Below, piece after piece: positions 8,501 through 17,724 of a DNA stretch of 64,000 bases. The position numbers and the translations under genes are program-made. The notes beneath the pieces were generated by a model that saw only the letters and a program-made list of their open reading frames with translations, made no database searches and was not told the origin of the DNA. Source of the stretch: Lewinellaceae bacterium (GTDB lineage: Bacteria > Bacteroidota > Bacteroidia > Chitinophagales > Saprospiraceae); assembly GCA_020636405.1 (NCBI GenBank), contig JACJXW010000010.1, forward strand, positions 62,001-126,000. Direction: 5' to 3'. The stretch's first letter is position 1. Each line of letters opens with the position of its first letter.

Positions 8501-8616
8501 AAAAAAAAAGCCTGCTTCCAACGCGAAACAGGCTTCTATGCATACAAACACTAATTTTATAATCTAAAATTCGGGCACGATTATTTGGCCATAATTCTTA
8601 TTACTATAACCTAAAC
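8501..8616 (-). ncRNA. Probable orphan small RNA 2 (promoter plus terminator, no ORF)
   Basis: Minus-strand TTG (8650-8652), 19-base spacer and a perfect TATTTTTG box (8623-8630) predict a start near 8616. The transcript would end at GCCTGTTTC...GAAGCAGGC (8510-8533, one mismatch) followed by nine T (8501-8509). The interval of about 116 bases has no ORF worth the name. Just before the terminator it carries ATTAGTGTTTG, similar to the sequence in the same place in the candidates at 3441 and 43178. Confidence 0.5.
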
Positions 8617-8840
8617 CTGGAACAAAAATACGCTGTGGAAAAGAGAACCCAATGGACAGTTCCTGCGATCTACATACCCCGAGCGCGCAGCTCAATGTGC
8701 CGACAGCTTGAAGCCCTTTTTTGTGGTTTTACCTTTTGGGTAAAAAAAAGCGGCCTTGTCAGAGCTGTTGACGAAGGGTCTCAACAGCACCGGCAAGGCC
8801 AGCTTGAAGTAGTCAGTAACACGTTGGTCAGTTGTGCAGG

Positions 8841-8990
8841 TTAAAACCCTGGAATAACCTGCGAGTCAGGGCCAATGATGTCGACATTGACGACGCGAAG
8901 AAAATGGGGTAAGTAAGCGGGGGACTGGATGTTAGGGCGGGCGGCAGCCCCTCCATCTACTTTACGGGAACGTAGAGGTCGATCATGCAT
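8841..8990 (-). CDS. Doubtful small ORF containing VVNVDIIGPD
   Basis: 49 codons from ATG (8988-8990) to TAA (8841-8843). The product is unrecognised and hydrophobic towards its end, with VVNVDIIGPD about 17 residues from the C-terminus (tail SQVIPGF). The similarity to the end of the ORF at 7796-7981 is the only reason to list it. Around it (8653-9248) I see no other gene. Confidence 0.2.
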   Translation of the reverse strand: MHDRPLRSRKVDGGAAARPNIQSPAYLPHFLRVVNVDIIGPDSQVIPGF

Positions 8991-9248
8991 ATTTGCTCAG
9001 TGTTTAGTGAAATAATGATCTAACCAGTCCTTGAGATATTAATTATAATTGTAATATGTGTTTTAACGACATCGCTTTTAAAAGGTTACAAGTTATTTAA
9101 TTTTTTTATATGAATATCAGGACTTTTCCTTGCCTTCCCGGTGATGGGGAGATGGACAAGCTGATTTCTACAACCATACTCCTATCAATCCCTGCAAAAT
9201 CCCTACAAGGCGTCCACGGGTACAGTCATAGCCTCCTATGCCTTGCGC

Positions 9249-10760
9249 TCACTCCGGTAATACCTCCAGAGTGATCTCCCATAGCTTTTCATAGGGGATC
9301 ACCTCTATCTCAAAAGTTTGGTTGGCCATTTCTATCGGAATGGCCTCCAGCGCCAGTTGGTCCTCCCGGGCTTTGGCCAGGGCTTCTTCGCGACGGAATG
9401 CATTCTTGGGAATTTGCAATAACATCCGCAGGAAGTGGTTGGCGCGTTCTACTCCTTCCTCCCGGAGATATCGGCTGCGGTACTTTTCCACTGCTTCCAC
9501 GCGGTCGATGAGTTGGCCGTACTTCTCCTGGGCGATCCCGAGGAGGAGTTCGATGATCAGGATGGCAATGTTCATGCCCTGCTTATCCTTGGAAAAGACC
9601 TCCATTTCATTGAGGAATCTGGACAAGCGAAAGTTCCTGGCCTTCTGTTCTTCAGCTTCATGCACTGTCAAATGCCCGGTACACTCCAGGAAATAGAGGT
9701 AGGCTTCGGAAATCTTCCAGGTTTCCTGAACATTAACCGGCAAATCCTCGAACTTTGGATGGGCCATGACCCTATTCAGGATATCGTTCGCGTGCGCGTA
9801 CTGCCCGCTGTGGGTATAAAGCAGAAAGTAGAGTTCATAAACCTTGAACCAGTTGAAAGACCCTTCGTCGAGGTGCGGCAGACAAGCCTTGGCGGCTTCT
9901 TTTGCCTCTTCGAACCGCCGGAGCTGCACGAGGCAGATGAACTTCTGGTATAAGAAAACCTGTAAAGGGACTCCGGCAACGAAGCTCTTCTGTTGGAAGA
10001 AAGCAATGGCGCGGCCGCACACATCCAGGGTCTCTTCATATTCATTCACACTGGTATGGATGCTTACCTCAATCAGGCGCCCACAGAGGTGCAATTGATA
10101 GGAATCGTACTTCTCCAGCGAGTCCTTGATCTGATTGTAATATGCCACGGCTCTTTCCTTGAATTCAGCTTTGGTGGCCTTGCTGTTGATGAAACCGATG
10201 CTGAGGTTGATGAAGAATTCCTCTGCACGATTTTCTGCGATCCAGAGTTGTTCGTAGGTTTTGAACTCCTCGTTGTACTGCTGATACTTTTTTTCGTCTC
10301 CTTCAATGGTTCCATAGTAAAGGCGGAGCGTATGGGAAATATCCACCATCAGCTCAGTGAACTCAAACTTACGGGCGATCTTGAGGAGTTTACGTCCCAG
10401 GCCGGCGGCCGCTGTCCGGGCATTTTTCCCAAACAGGATCTTAGCAGCGGCCCATTCTTTATAAGCTTCGTAATAGGCCTTCTGGCGATCATTGTAAGAA
10501 GACTGCTTCAGGTCAATAACGAAAAGGGAATTAACCAGGCGGTCTTTAAGTGTTTTGCGGAGTTTCTGGTAACCGGGGTAGCTTTTGGTTTTCCCGTAGA
10601 AGTACTCGGCGGCTTCTTCATCATCGGCAAAACGCCCTTCTGTTACCAGGTCATAAAATTCCTGAAGCTTGGATGTCCCTTCCCAAGAGTCGCCGATCAG
10701 CTCCACGGCTCGCAGTTTCGTCTTCGTTACGATTTGAACCAGGTCAATGAGATCTTTCAT
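9249..10760 (-). CDS. Large all-helical TPR-like protein of unknown function
   Basis: 503 aa, no signal peptide or membrane segment, hence cytoplasmic. The sequence is almost wholly amphipathic helix: an N-terminal region with 'YFYGKTKSYPGYQKLRKTL' near 55-73, then helical pairs with TPR-like spacing (for example 'VYELYFLLYTHSGQYAHAND' near residue 305 and 'VYRF'-type pairs). Such long helical-repeat proteins occur as multi-copy families in Saprospiraceae; I do not know a function. A role as a protein-binding scaffold is inference. It is transcribed alone on the minus strand between two regulatory modules. Confidence 0.75.
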   Translation of the reverse strand: MKDLIDLVQIVTKTKLRAVELIGDSWEGTSKLQEFYDLVTEGRFADDEEAAEYFYGKTKSYPGYQKLRKTLKDRLVNSLFVIDLKQSSYNDRQKAYYEAYKEWAAAKILFGKNARTAAAGLGRKLLKIARKFEFTELMVDISHTLRLYYGTIEGDEKKYQQYNEEFKTYEQLWIAENRAEEFFINLSIGFINSKATKAEFKERAVAYYNQIKDSLEKYDSYQLHLCGRLIEVSIHTSVNEYEETLDVCGRAIAFFQQKSFVAGVPLQVFLYQKFICLVQLRRFEEAKEAAKACLPHLDEGSFNWFKVYELYFLLYTHSGQYAHANDILNRVMAHPKFEDLPVNVQETWKISEAYLYFLECTGHLTVHEAEEQKARNFRLSRFLNEMEVFSKDKQGMNIAILIIELLLGIAQEKYGQLIDRVEAVEKYRSRYLREEGVERANHFLRMLLQIPKNAFRREEALAKAREDQLALEAIPIEMANQTFEIEVIPYEKLWEITLEVLPE

Positions 10761-11616
10761 GGCGGTATACCTTTAATAAATAAACAGTTACTGGACACGG
10801 CGGCGGCAAAGCCTTAATGCCCATTCACCAAATCACGGGCCCGGACAAATCGAGGTATTCCGCAAACGAAAAAGCATACCGTCTGCTGCTGAAAAGAAAA
10901 ATTCAGGTCGAACAAAACATTTTTTCTACTGGCCATCTTTTTCATGATCCTATTATTGTGCAATATTGTTTGAGTCAGCTCAGCGCCATTTATTTTTCAT
11001 TGATGGCGCATAATTAAATCATTGTCATACAGTTGGCGGCGTTGGCAGCCCACACCGGGTAGAGGCCGATTGCCGCTCGAAGATTAAAACCTACTGGCAA
11101 AAATAGTTTTGGGACAAGTGTGTAGTTCTGAAATACCAACGGGAAAAAAGCCCAGAAGAAGGCTTTTTATAAGGGGGGGCAACTTTTATAAAGATCCTAT
11201 TAGTAACTTTATAAATCAAACATTTGCCTTCGAAAGCCATTCCCTTTCCAAATGCCCCGGCCGGTTACTTTCTGCGCTAACAGGAATTGCCTGCGAAGAA
11301 GCCTTTGGGCATCCAGACAAAAGTGGAAACATATTTTGTGCATCTTTGTACTTGCAGGTACAGCCAAAATTATTCCAGAGTACATTTGTCCTAAGAGATA
11401 GCCACTCGACTGTTTTTGGGAAGCCTTGAAAGATGAGTTTTTGGGAAGCATGAAACCTGGCGTCTGCCCAGGGACGTTCTAATTACGCCCAATATACAAA
11501 TAAAAAAAAACTCAAATGAAGATTTTACACATATTAATGAGAAATCCATGTGATTGAAATATCTTTTCCCTTTCCCGCTCCCCAGCTGGTTATGGAGAAA
11601 AGCTGAAGCACACTAT
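10761..11616. other. Intergenic stretch before the second response regulator
   Basis: About 850 bases without a supportable gene. Three CTTTATAA-type segments occur between 11165 and 11215, and TACATTTG at 11381-11388 matches the TAnnTTTG box on the plus strand but has no TTG at proper distance. It could contribute to expression of the regulator at 11617. Confidence 0.45.
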
Positions 11617-12276
11617 ATGATCCGCATTATTATCATAGACGATGACCCCCTTATCCGGGACGAGATAAGTTTCCTGCTCCACCGCCACCCGGAAGAATTT
11701 GAGCTGTTGTTTGCCGCCGGCTCGATGGGACAGTTTTTCGAACAGCTTCAGCTGGATAAGAAACCAGACATTGTACTGCTTGATATCAGCCTGTCCGAAC
11801 AGAATAGCCTCGATCAGGCCGGGAAATTACAACGCCTGTTGCCGGAGGCACGGATAATTATTATCACCGGACACAAAGAGCCGGAGTTCCTGATGAAGGC
11901 CCTTAAAAAGGGGGCTCACGGATACTTTGTTAAAAGCAGCCAGCCTGAACGCATCCTGGATGTCATTCGGGAAACTCACAAGGGCGGCACATTTATCGAA
12001 CCTCAAATGGCCAGCGCGCTGCTCGGTTTTTTCCGTACAGAGCAAGAGGAAAAGGCTCCTTCCGACAATATCCTGGAGCGGATCCAGAAACTAAATGCGG
12101 GCCTCCACCCCCGCGAGTCGGAAGTCGGAGTAGGCCTGGCGACAGGAATGTCCTATAAGGAAATAGCCTCAGCACACAATATCGGAATCAATACCGTCCG
12201 GCATTACGTGAAGTCATTGTATAAAAAACTGGGCATTTCCAGTAAGCAGGAGTTGGTGAAGTTGTTGGAGGACTGA
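11617..12276 (+). CDS. LuxR/NarL-type response regulator, paralogue of the one at 3.8 kb
   Basis: 219 aa. The receiver domain has 'IIIDDDPL', phospho-acceptor Asp in 'IVLLDISL', Thr in 'IITGHK' and Lys in 'YFVKSS'. The C-terminal LuxR helix-turn-helix is 'LHPRESEVGVGLATGMSY' to 'NTVRHYVKSLYKKLG'. The start at 11617 gives the canonical MIRIIIIDDD; a TTG 21 codons upstream is less likely. The linker and receiver details (G-S-M/L-G-x-F-F-E, T-G-H, F-x-x-x-Q/E) match the regulator at 3831-4520, so the two arose by duplication. The propeller kinase gene converges on it 57 bases away and is the probable partner. Confidence 0.92.
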   Translation: MIRIIIIDDDPLIRDEISFLLHRHPEEFELLFAAGSMGQFFEQLQLDKKPDIVLLDISLSEQNSLDQAGKLQRLLPEARIIIITGHKEPEFLMKALKKGAHGYFVKSSQPERILDVIRETHKGGTFIEPQMASALLGFFRTEQEEKAPSDNILERIQKLNAGLHPRESEVGVGLATGMSYKEIASAHNIGINTVRHYVKSLYKKLGISSKQELVKLLED

Positions 12277-12333
12277 ATTGCATAATGATCATTTTGTTTA
12301 GCGGCTCGCCAGGCTCTTCAACCCTCTAACCAT

Positions 12334-15300
12334 TCAACCCTCCCCACCTGCAAGCGGAAGCAGCAACGTAAACGTACTCCCCTCCCCTTCCCGGCTTTCC
12401 ACTTTCAATTCTCCATCGTAACGGCGGAGGATCTCCTGAACGATCTGCAGCCCCAGTCCGGCGCCACGCTCGCCTATAGTGCCGTGAGAAGTGGAAATAA
12501 AAGTGGCCGAAAGCAGTTGTTCTACCAGGCTGGCCGGCATACCCTTTCCACTATCCGCTATCGCGATAACGGCCTGCCCTTCCTGAGAAAAGGCCCGGAT
12601 GCTCACCGCTCCTCCCTCCGGTGTATATTTAATGGCATTGGACAGCAGGTTTTGCAACAGAATGGCCAACCCGTCCTTCCCCGCTTGCACCCGAAGGCCG
12701 GAAGTTACCTCCAGGCTTAGCTTAAGTTGCTTCAGCCCGGCCAGTTCCCGATAAGTGTCCATCACCTGGCCAAAGACACGCTCCACATCGGCCGGCCCCT
12801 CTCCAAAGGACAGTCGGCCGCTTTCGAGCAGGCTCCAGTTGAGCAGATTGTTCAGCATATTGCTGGTACTGTAGGCCAGGTTTCTGGCTTTTTTGCCCAA
12901 ATCGGCCAACTGGCTGTACTCCTTTTCTTCCAGGGCGTAACTAATGCGGTTGGCGATGTTGCCGAAATACATTAGCGGCCCACGCAGCTCGTGGCCGACG
13001 ATAGAGAATAGTTTATCTTTGGCGGCATTGAGCTCTTCCAGATGAGCCTTTTGTTTGGCAATGGTCCGCCGGTCCCGTTCAATCTGCTGGGTTCGGCGGG
13101 CCACCTCGGCTTCCAGTAACCTCTTGGAGCGTTTCAGCTGCAAGAGCCGCAGGCGGAAATAAAGCGCCACCAAGGCAAATACGGCCAGGGCCAGGCCCAG
13201 GATGAACCACCATCTCAGGTAAACCGGACGGATCGAATGGAGAGGGATGGCCAGTTCGTTACTAGCCCAGTATCCGTCCTGCCCCATGGCGCGAACCTTG
13301 AGCGTATATTCCCCCCAGGGCAGCTGCCCGAGGGAAACCTGGTTTTCCAACATTATTTGCCAGCTGGGGTCCAGCCCTTCTATCTTGTAGAAATACCGGT
13401 TCTCCTTGGGCAGGAAATAGTCATCGAGGAAAAACCGAAATATGGCAAACCGCCGGCGGGAGGCCAGCTCGAGAAAGCCCTGGCGGACAAACGCCGCCGT
13501 TATATCTTCCATCATCCCGGTGTTCGCATCGAATTGCTGCACTTGCAGGATGCCTAACTTTGTATTCTCTTTATGCCGAACCGGAACATCCTGTGGTGAC
13601 AAACTGACCAGGCCATCAACTGTCCCCAACAACAGCCGCCCATCATCCAGGCGGAGGTGGGCGTAAGAATTGAACTCATTGGAAGGAAGGCCATGTAGCT
13701 TTTTAAAGACCTGCACCGTATGGGCCGAAGTATCGAATGACATCAGCCCATTTTGACTCGGTAGCCACAAAAAGCCTCTGGCATCCGGATATGCGGCATA
13801 GATGATATTGCTGGAAAAACCATTCTCTATGGTAAATTGCTGAGTGCTTCCCCTTTCCCGGTCCCACAGGATCAGGCCGCCTCCCCGGGTCGACAACCAG
13901 AGGCGGCGGGAAGATTCCCTATAAATGTGGCAGATATAATAATGAGGCAGCTCATCGATGGATAGAACCTGAGCTCCTCCCGGAGTAATAAGGAATAAGC
14001 CCTCATCGGTCGCCACCCATAATCCTTCTTTGCCTTCGCAGATCCAGGTGCAGGCCCTGTCTCCCAATTTTCTGTTGAGGCGTTCATCAAAAACAAACTT
14101 CCTGGAAGCCGTATCGAAAGCAGCAATGCCGCTGACGGTGCCCATCCACAACTTTCCGTTCTTGTCTATAAAGGGATAGAGCGGGTCAAATAATATTCCG
14201 TCCTGATCTTTAATTGGGAACGCTTCAAAGGAATCGCCCTCCGGATTAATCCTGATCGCCTTGTTCCCATGAGAGGCGGCCCAAATGCTTCCATCAGGAG
14301 CAGTCGTCATTCCCAACCCATATAAAGCTTGCTCTTCAAAAAGGGGCGCCTCCCCTCCGGACGAAAGCCCTAAAGTGTACAAGCCTTTGTAGGTATTCAC
14401 CAGTACACTATCCGGGCCAAGTTGGGCAATCCCCCGCAGGCTATAACCCCGGCCAGTGAGGTACCGCCGAAAAACATTTTCCCGAACGTCGAGCAACAGC
14501 AGGCCTTCCTGTGTGCTGATCCACGCCAATTCATCAGCATCGATGAAAATGCTGGTAAAAGGAGCATCGATGGCATGCTCTTCAATGATCGACGAGTTTT
14601 CCGGCAGAAAAACAATCTGCCGCCCGGTTTGATCGTACACCGCTAGCCCTCCTTTTCTGAAACACCACAACCAACCCCGGGAGTCTTCCTTTATGGTCCA
14701 GCAAAAGCTTACATCCAGTTGTTCACCATTTGGCAGGCGGTATTGTTGGCTGAGCTCCTGCCCCGGATATTTGATCAGCTTATACCAGAAGGACTGGAGC
14801 AGCACGCCACCATTGTTGAGCAAAAAGATCCCACGGGGCAGGGCGCCTTGCCCAGTGATCGTGTCCTGCTCCAGAACGTTACCGGCGCTGTCCAATCTCA
14901 GCAGTGAATTGGGGCCTAGTAGCCAGAAACTCCGGCCGTCCGCTGGCAATGCATAGCTGATGGGGTGAGCCGCTTTATTATCCAACAACAATTGGAACCG
15001 GACGCCATCAAAGCAGTAGGCTTTCCCGGAAGAGGTGCCCATCCAGGCCTTGCGGCTGGAGTCTACATAGAGGCCATATAGTTCTTCTTCCTCAAATGGA
15101 GCTTCATCGCCAAAATATTCCTGAAAAGAAAAAGCTTTCCCGGACTTGGGGTCAAAAAAGGACAACTTCAGGCCGCCACCCATCACGCCCTTATGGTTTT
15201 TAGGTATCCACGCTCCTACCCATAATAGCCCGTCAGGCCCCTCATAGAGCAGGTTAATGTCACTTGCGGCAAGCCCATGTTGCGCTTTATTGTAGTACAA

Positions 15301-15516
15301 TACCTTCTCCCCATCATAGCGGTTGAGCCCTTCAGAAGTAGCAACCCAGATGAAACCTTGCTCATCTTGTATCACCTTGCGGGTAAAGCGGCTGGAAAGT
15401 CCGTCCTCGGTAGATAAAAACTGATGCTGCAGGAGATACTCTTGCCCTATGCCATTGAAGGGCAACAAGAGGAGTAACAACCATGAAATGCCTTTCCACG
15501 GGTTTCGGTACAGCAT
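12334..15516 (-). CDS. Beta-propeller (Y_Y_Y) membrane sensor histidine kinase
   Basis: 1060 aa. Signal peptide (about 1-24, 'WLLLLLLPFNGIGQ'), then about 14 short propeller repeats of the two-component-regulator type such as 'DEQGFIWVATSEGLNRYDG', then a Y_Y_Y domain ('NRYFYKIEGLDPSWQ', 'WGEYTLKVRAMGQDG' at about 690-760). A transmembrane helix near 775-795 is followed by a coiled coil and the kinase core: H-box 'IVGHELRGPL', N-box 'NLLSNAIKYTPEGG', G1 'DSGKGM', G2 'GAGLGLQIV'. Unlike many Bacteroidota hybrid sensors it has no receiver or AraC domain. It therefore probably signals through the convergent LuxR regulator. Such sensors often detect polysaccharide fragments; the ligand is unknown. 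Confidence 0.93.
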   Translation of the reverse strand: MLYRNPWKGISWLLLLLLPFNGIGQEYLLQHQFLSTEDGLSSRFTRKVIQDEQGFIWVATSEGLNRYDGEKVLYYNKAQHGLAASDINLLYEGPDGLLWVGAWIPKNHKGVMGGGLKLSFFDPKSGKAFSFQEYFGDEAPFEEEELYGLYVDSSRKAWMGTSSGKAYCFDGVRFQLLLDNKAAHPISYALPADGRSFWLLGPNSLLRLDSAGNVLEQDTITGQGALPRGIFLLNNGGVLLQSFWYKLIKYPGQELSQQYRLPNGEQLDVSFCWTIKEDSRGWLWCFRKGGLAVYDQTGRQIVFLPENSSIIEEHAIDAPFTSIFIDADELAWISTQEGLLLLDVRENVFRRYLTGRGYSLRGIAQLGPDSVLVNTYKGLYTLGLSSGGEAPLFEEQALYGLGMTTAPDGSIWAASHGNKAIRINPEGDSFEAFPIKDQDGILFDPLYPFIDKNGKLWMGTVSGIAAFDTASRKFVFDERLNRKLGDRACTWICEGKEGLWVATDEGLFLITPGGAQVLSIDELPHYYICHIYRESSRRLWLSTRGGGLILWDRERGSTQQFTIENGFSSNIIYAAYPDARGFLWLPSQNGLMSFDTSAHTVQVFKKLHGLPSNEFNSYAHLRLDDGRLLLGTVDGLVSLSPQDVPVRHKENTKLGILQVQQFDANTGMMEDITAAFVRQGFLELASRRRFAIFRFFLDDYFLPKENRYFYKIEGLDPSWQIMLENQVSLGQLPWGEYTLKVRAMGQDGYWASNELAIPLHSIRPVYLRWWFILGLALAVFALVALYFRLRLLQLKRSKRLLEAEVARRTQQIERDRRTIAKQKAHLEELNAAKDKLFSIVGHELRGPLMYFGNIANRISYALEEKEYSQLADLGKKARNLAYSTSNMLNNLLNWSLLESGRLSFGEGPADVERVFGQVMDTYRELAGLKQLKLSLEVTSGLRVQAGKDGLAILLQNLLSNAIKYTPEGGAVSIRAFSQEGQAVIAIADSGKGMPASLVEQLLSATFISTSHGTIGERGAGLGLQIVQEILRRYDGELKVESREGEGSTFTLLLPLAGGEG

Positions 15517-15639
15517 ATTTGTGGAGTTCGCTAAAAATCGCCGGGATCACCTGTAAAGATATGCTGAAGGAAAGGTGGTATACAAAAAACAGGTTACTTT
15601 ATTTGTGTAAACCGGGCATAAAATAGTGCCCCTCCTCAA

Positions 15640-16215
15640 TTAAAACCGATAGTTCAGCCCAAAGGAAACAATATGGGGCGCCCCTACGGCCAGCTCACCG
15701 CTAATGCCCAGGCTTTCCGTGAAATAACCGCGCATGCCAAAGAGGATGAATTGGGGTGCGAAGGCAGGGCCATTGGCCTTCGGTGGGTCGAAATTGGGAT
15801 CGTCCGTGCCTACATCCAGCGACCAGTTGCTCACTCCTATACGCACGCCCGAGTACATATCCATTGTTTCAGAATTGCCGTAGTGGAACAAGCTGCGAAC
15901 CCCAAGGTTGAAGCGAGACAGGCGAACGTCGAAGTTTTCTTTCGCCTCTCCATAGCCTGAATAGGCAAGTTTGAAACTCTGGTAGGAAACCCCTCCGCCT
16001 ACGCTCACTCTGTCCGTCACGGCATAGTCGTAGGTGAGTTGTACCGCCGGCGGAGTGGAGGCATCCACATTGGCGTCGATCTCGGAGAGGTTGAACAGGG
16101 CGCCGGCCAGGCTGAATCCAGTATGGATCCCCAGGACGGATTGCCCTTCCTGCGTTTGGGCAACCAGGCTGCCCAGGGAAAGAAAGGTAAACAGGAATGC
16201 GGTCATGTACTTCAT
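15640..16215 (-). CDS. Outer-membrane beta-barrel protein
   Basis: 191 aa from ATG at 16213-16215 (MKYMTAFLFTFLSLGSLVAQ), a clean signal peptide; longer in-frame starts would place it behind about 27 charged residues. The mature part alternates aromatic and polar residues in predicted strands ('QLTYDYAVTDRVSVGGGVSY', 'YSGVRIGVSNWSLDVG') and ends in '...VSFGLNYRF', a terminal phenylalanine typical of outer-membrane proteins. Likely a small eight-stranded barrel; substrate or role unknown. It lies 124 bases downstream of the propeller kinase start region on the same strand but upstream in transcription. Confidence 0.85.
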   Translation of the reverse strand: MKYMTAFLFTFLSLGSLVAQTQEGQSVLGIHTGFSLAGALFNLSEIDANVDASTPPAVQLTYDYAVTDRVSVGGGVSYQSFKLAYSGYGEAKENFDVRLSRFNLGVRSLFHYGNSETMDMYSGVRIGVSNWSLDVGTDDPNFDPPKANGPAFAPQFILFGMRGYFTESLGISGELAVGAPHIVSFGLNYRF

Positions 16216-16373
16216 AGCGTCTTTTTTGTTTTTAATAGACATCTCCTTGAACGATTGCCGGAGGGAAGTTACCTCGTTTAAAAAAGATATTAACATGGAT
16301 TTATGATATCGTTTGGGGAAACGCCCGGCTTGCAGTAATTTACACCGCTTTTTCCAACGAAAACCAACAACAC

Positions 16374-17723
16374 ATGAGCCTCCGGAAAAATTTCAGCTTC
16401 ACTTTCACTGCCCTGATCACCCTTTTCTTCCTGTGGGGATTACTCACTTCCCTCAATGACATCCTGGTGCCGCACCTCAAGGCCGCCTTCGACCTCAAAC
16501 ACTGGCAGGCGCAGCTCATCCAGTTCTTCTTCTTCGGCGCTTATTTTCTGATGAGCATCCCGGCGGGGTACATCATCCGCCGCACGGGCTACAAGCGCGG
16601 CATCGTGATCGGGCTGGTTTTGATGGGTTTGGGCTGTTTCATTTTTTATCCGGCCTCCATTGTCAAGGTTTATGGCGTTTTCCTGCTAGCCCTGTTTATT
16701 CTGGCTTCCGGCATCACCATCCTGCAGGTCGCGGCCAACCCCTATGTGGCCATCATCGGCCCGGAAGAGACCGCCGCCAGCCGGCTCAACCTGGCCCAGG
16801 GCTTCAACTCCCTGGGGCATACCATTGCACCGCTGTTCGGGTCCTGGCTCATCCTGCAGAACACCGAGATCGTAGACGTATCAACGGTACAAGGCCCCTA
16901 TATTTTTCTGTCCGTTGCGCTCATTGCCATTGGAGTCATTTTTTATTTTCTGAAATTACCGGTAATTGAGTATGCAGAAGCTACCCGCGTAGGTTTCAGC
17001 CTCTGGAAATACCCTCAATTGTACCTCGGCGCCATTGCCATTTTCTGCTACGTTGGAGCGGAGATCGCTATCGGCAGTTTTCTGGTGGAATACTTCAAGT
17101 CAGAACCCTCCATACTACTGGATGTGAAGACCGCGGGCAGCTATGTGGCCTACTATTGGGGCGGCGCCATGGTGGGCCGTTTCATGGGGGCCATCGCTCT
17201 GGGAAGTAGCGAAAAGACGAGTAAAAAAGCACTGGAAATGCTGGCCATTCCTGCTATTGCCTTTGCCGTAGTTTTTGCCGTTGCCTCGGTTCGGGGGTTG
17301 CCTACCGGAATGGCACTGGGCTTCCTCGCCATGATGTCGCTCAACTATTTTGCGTTCCTGCTGGGTAAAAATACACCGCCTGCTATACTGGCCCTCTTTG
17401 CGGGCTTCAATATCCTGCTGTTGCTGATAACCATGTTCACCAGCGGGAAAACGGCGATGTGGTCCGTATTGGGTATTGGCCTGTTCAATTCCATTATGTG
17501 GTCCAACATCTTTACCCTGGCCATCGCCCGGTTGAAACAGTATACCAGCATCGGCTCTTCGCTGCTGGTTATGATGATCGTTGGCGGGGCCGTCATCCCA
17601 CTGCTGCAGGGCCTGGTGGCCGACCTGTCCGGCATCGGGGTGAAGTTCTCCTTCATCGTCCCGATGGCCGCCTATGCGTATCTGGTGTTTTATGGATTGC
17701 GGGGGCATCGGCCGGTGGGGTAA
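16374..17723 (+). CDS. MFS sugar transporter of the FucP/GluP family
   Basis: 449 aa with 12 predicted membrane helices. The first helix and loop 'FFLWGLLTSLNDILVPHLKA' are characteristic of the fucose/glucose/galactose:proton symporter family, as is 'LQVAANPYVAIIGPEETAAS' with 'LNLAQGFNSLGHTIAPLFG' after helix 4. It imports a hexose by proton symport across the inner membrane; the sugar cannot be told from sequence. The gene stands alone, with the palindromic repeat 17725-17882 starting two bases after its stop codon. No sugar-catabolic enzyme lies beside it. Confidence 0.92.
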   Translation: MSLRKNFSFTFTALITLFFLWGLLTSLNDILVPHLKAAFDLKHWQAQLIQFFFFGAYFLMSIPAGYIIRRTGYKRGIVIGLVLMGLGCFIFYPASIVKVYGVFLLALFILASGITILQVAANPYVAIIGPEETAASRLNLAQGFNSLGHTIAPLFGSWLILQNTEIVDVSTVQGPYIFLSVALIAIGVIFYFLKLPVIEYAEATRVGFSLWKYPQLYLGAIAIFCYVGAEIAIGSFLVEYFKSEPSILLDVKTAGSYVAYYWGGAMVGRFMGAIALGSSEKTSKKALEMLAIPAIAFAVVFAVASVRGLPTGMALGFLAMMSLNYFAFLLGKNTPPAILALFAGFNILLLLITMFTSGKTAMWSVLGIGLFNSIMWSNIFTLAIARLKQYTSIGSSLLVMMIVGGAVIPLLQGLVADLSGIGVKFSFIVPMAAYAYLVFYGLRGHRPVG

Positions 17724-17724
17724 A

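Noticed and set aside
11209..11451. 80-codon minus-strand ORF near the second regulator
   Set aside because: No start context, no conserved pattern, and the region is AT-rich non-coding in appearance.
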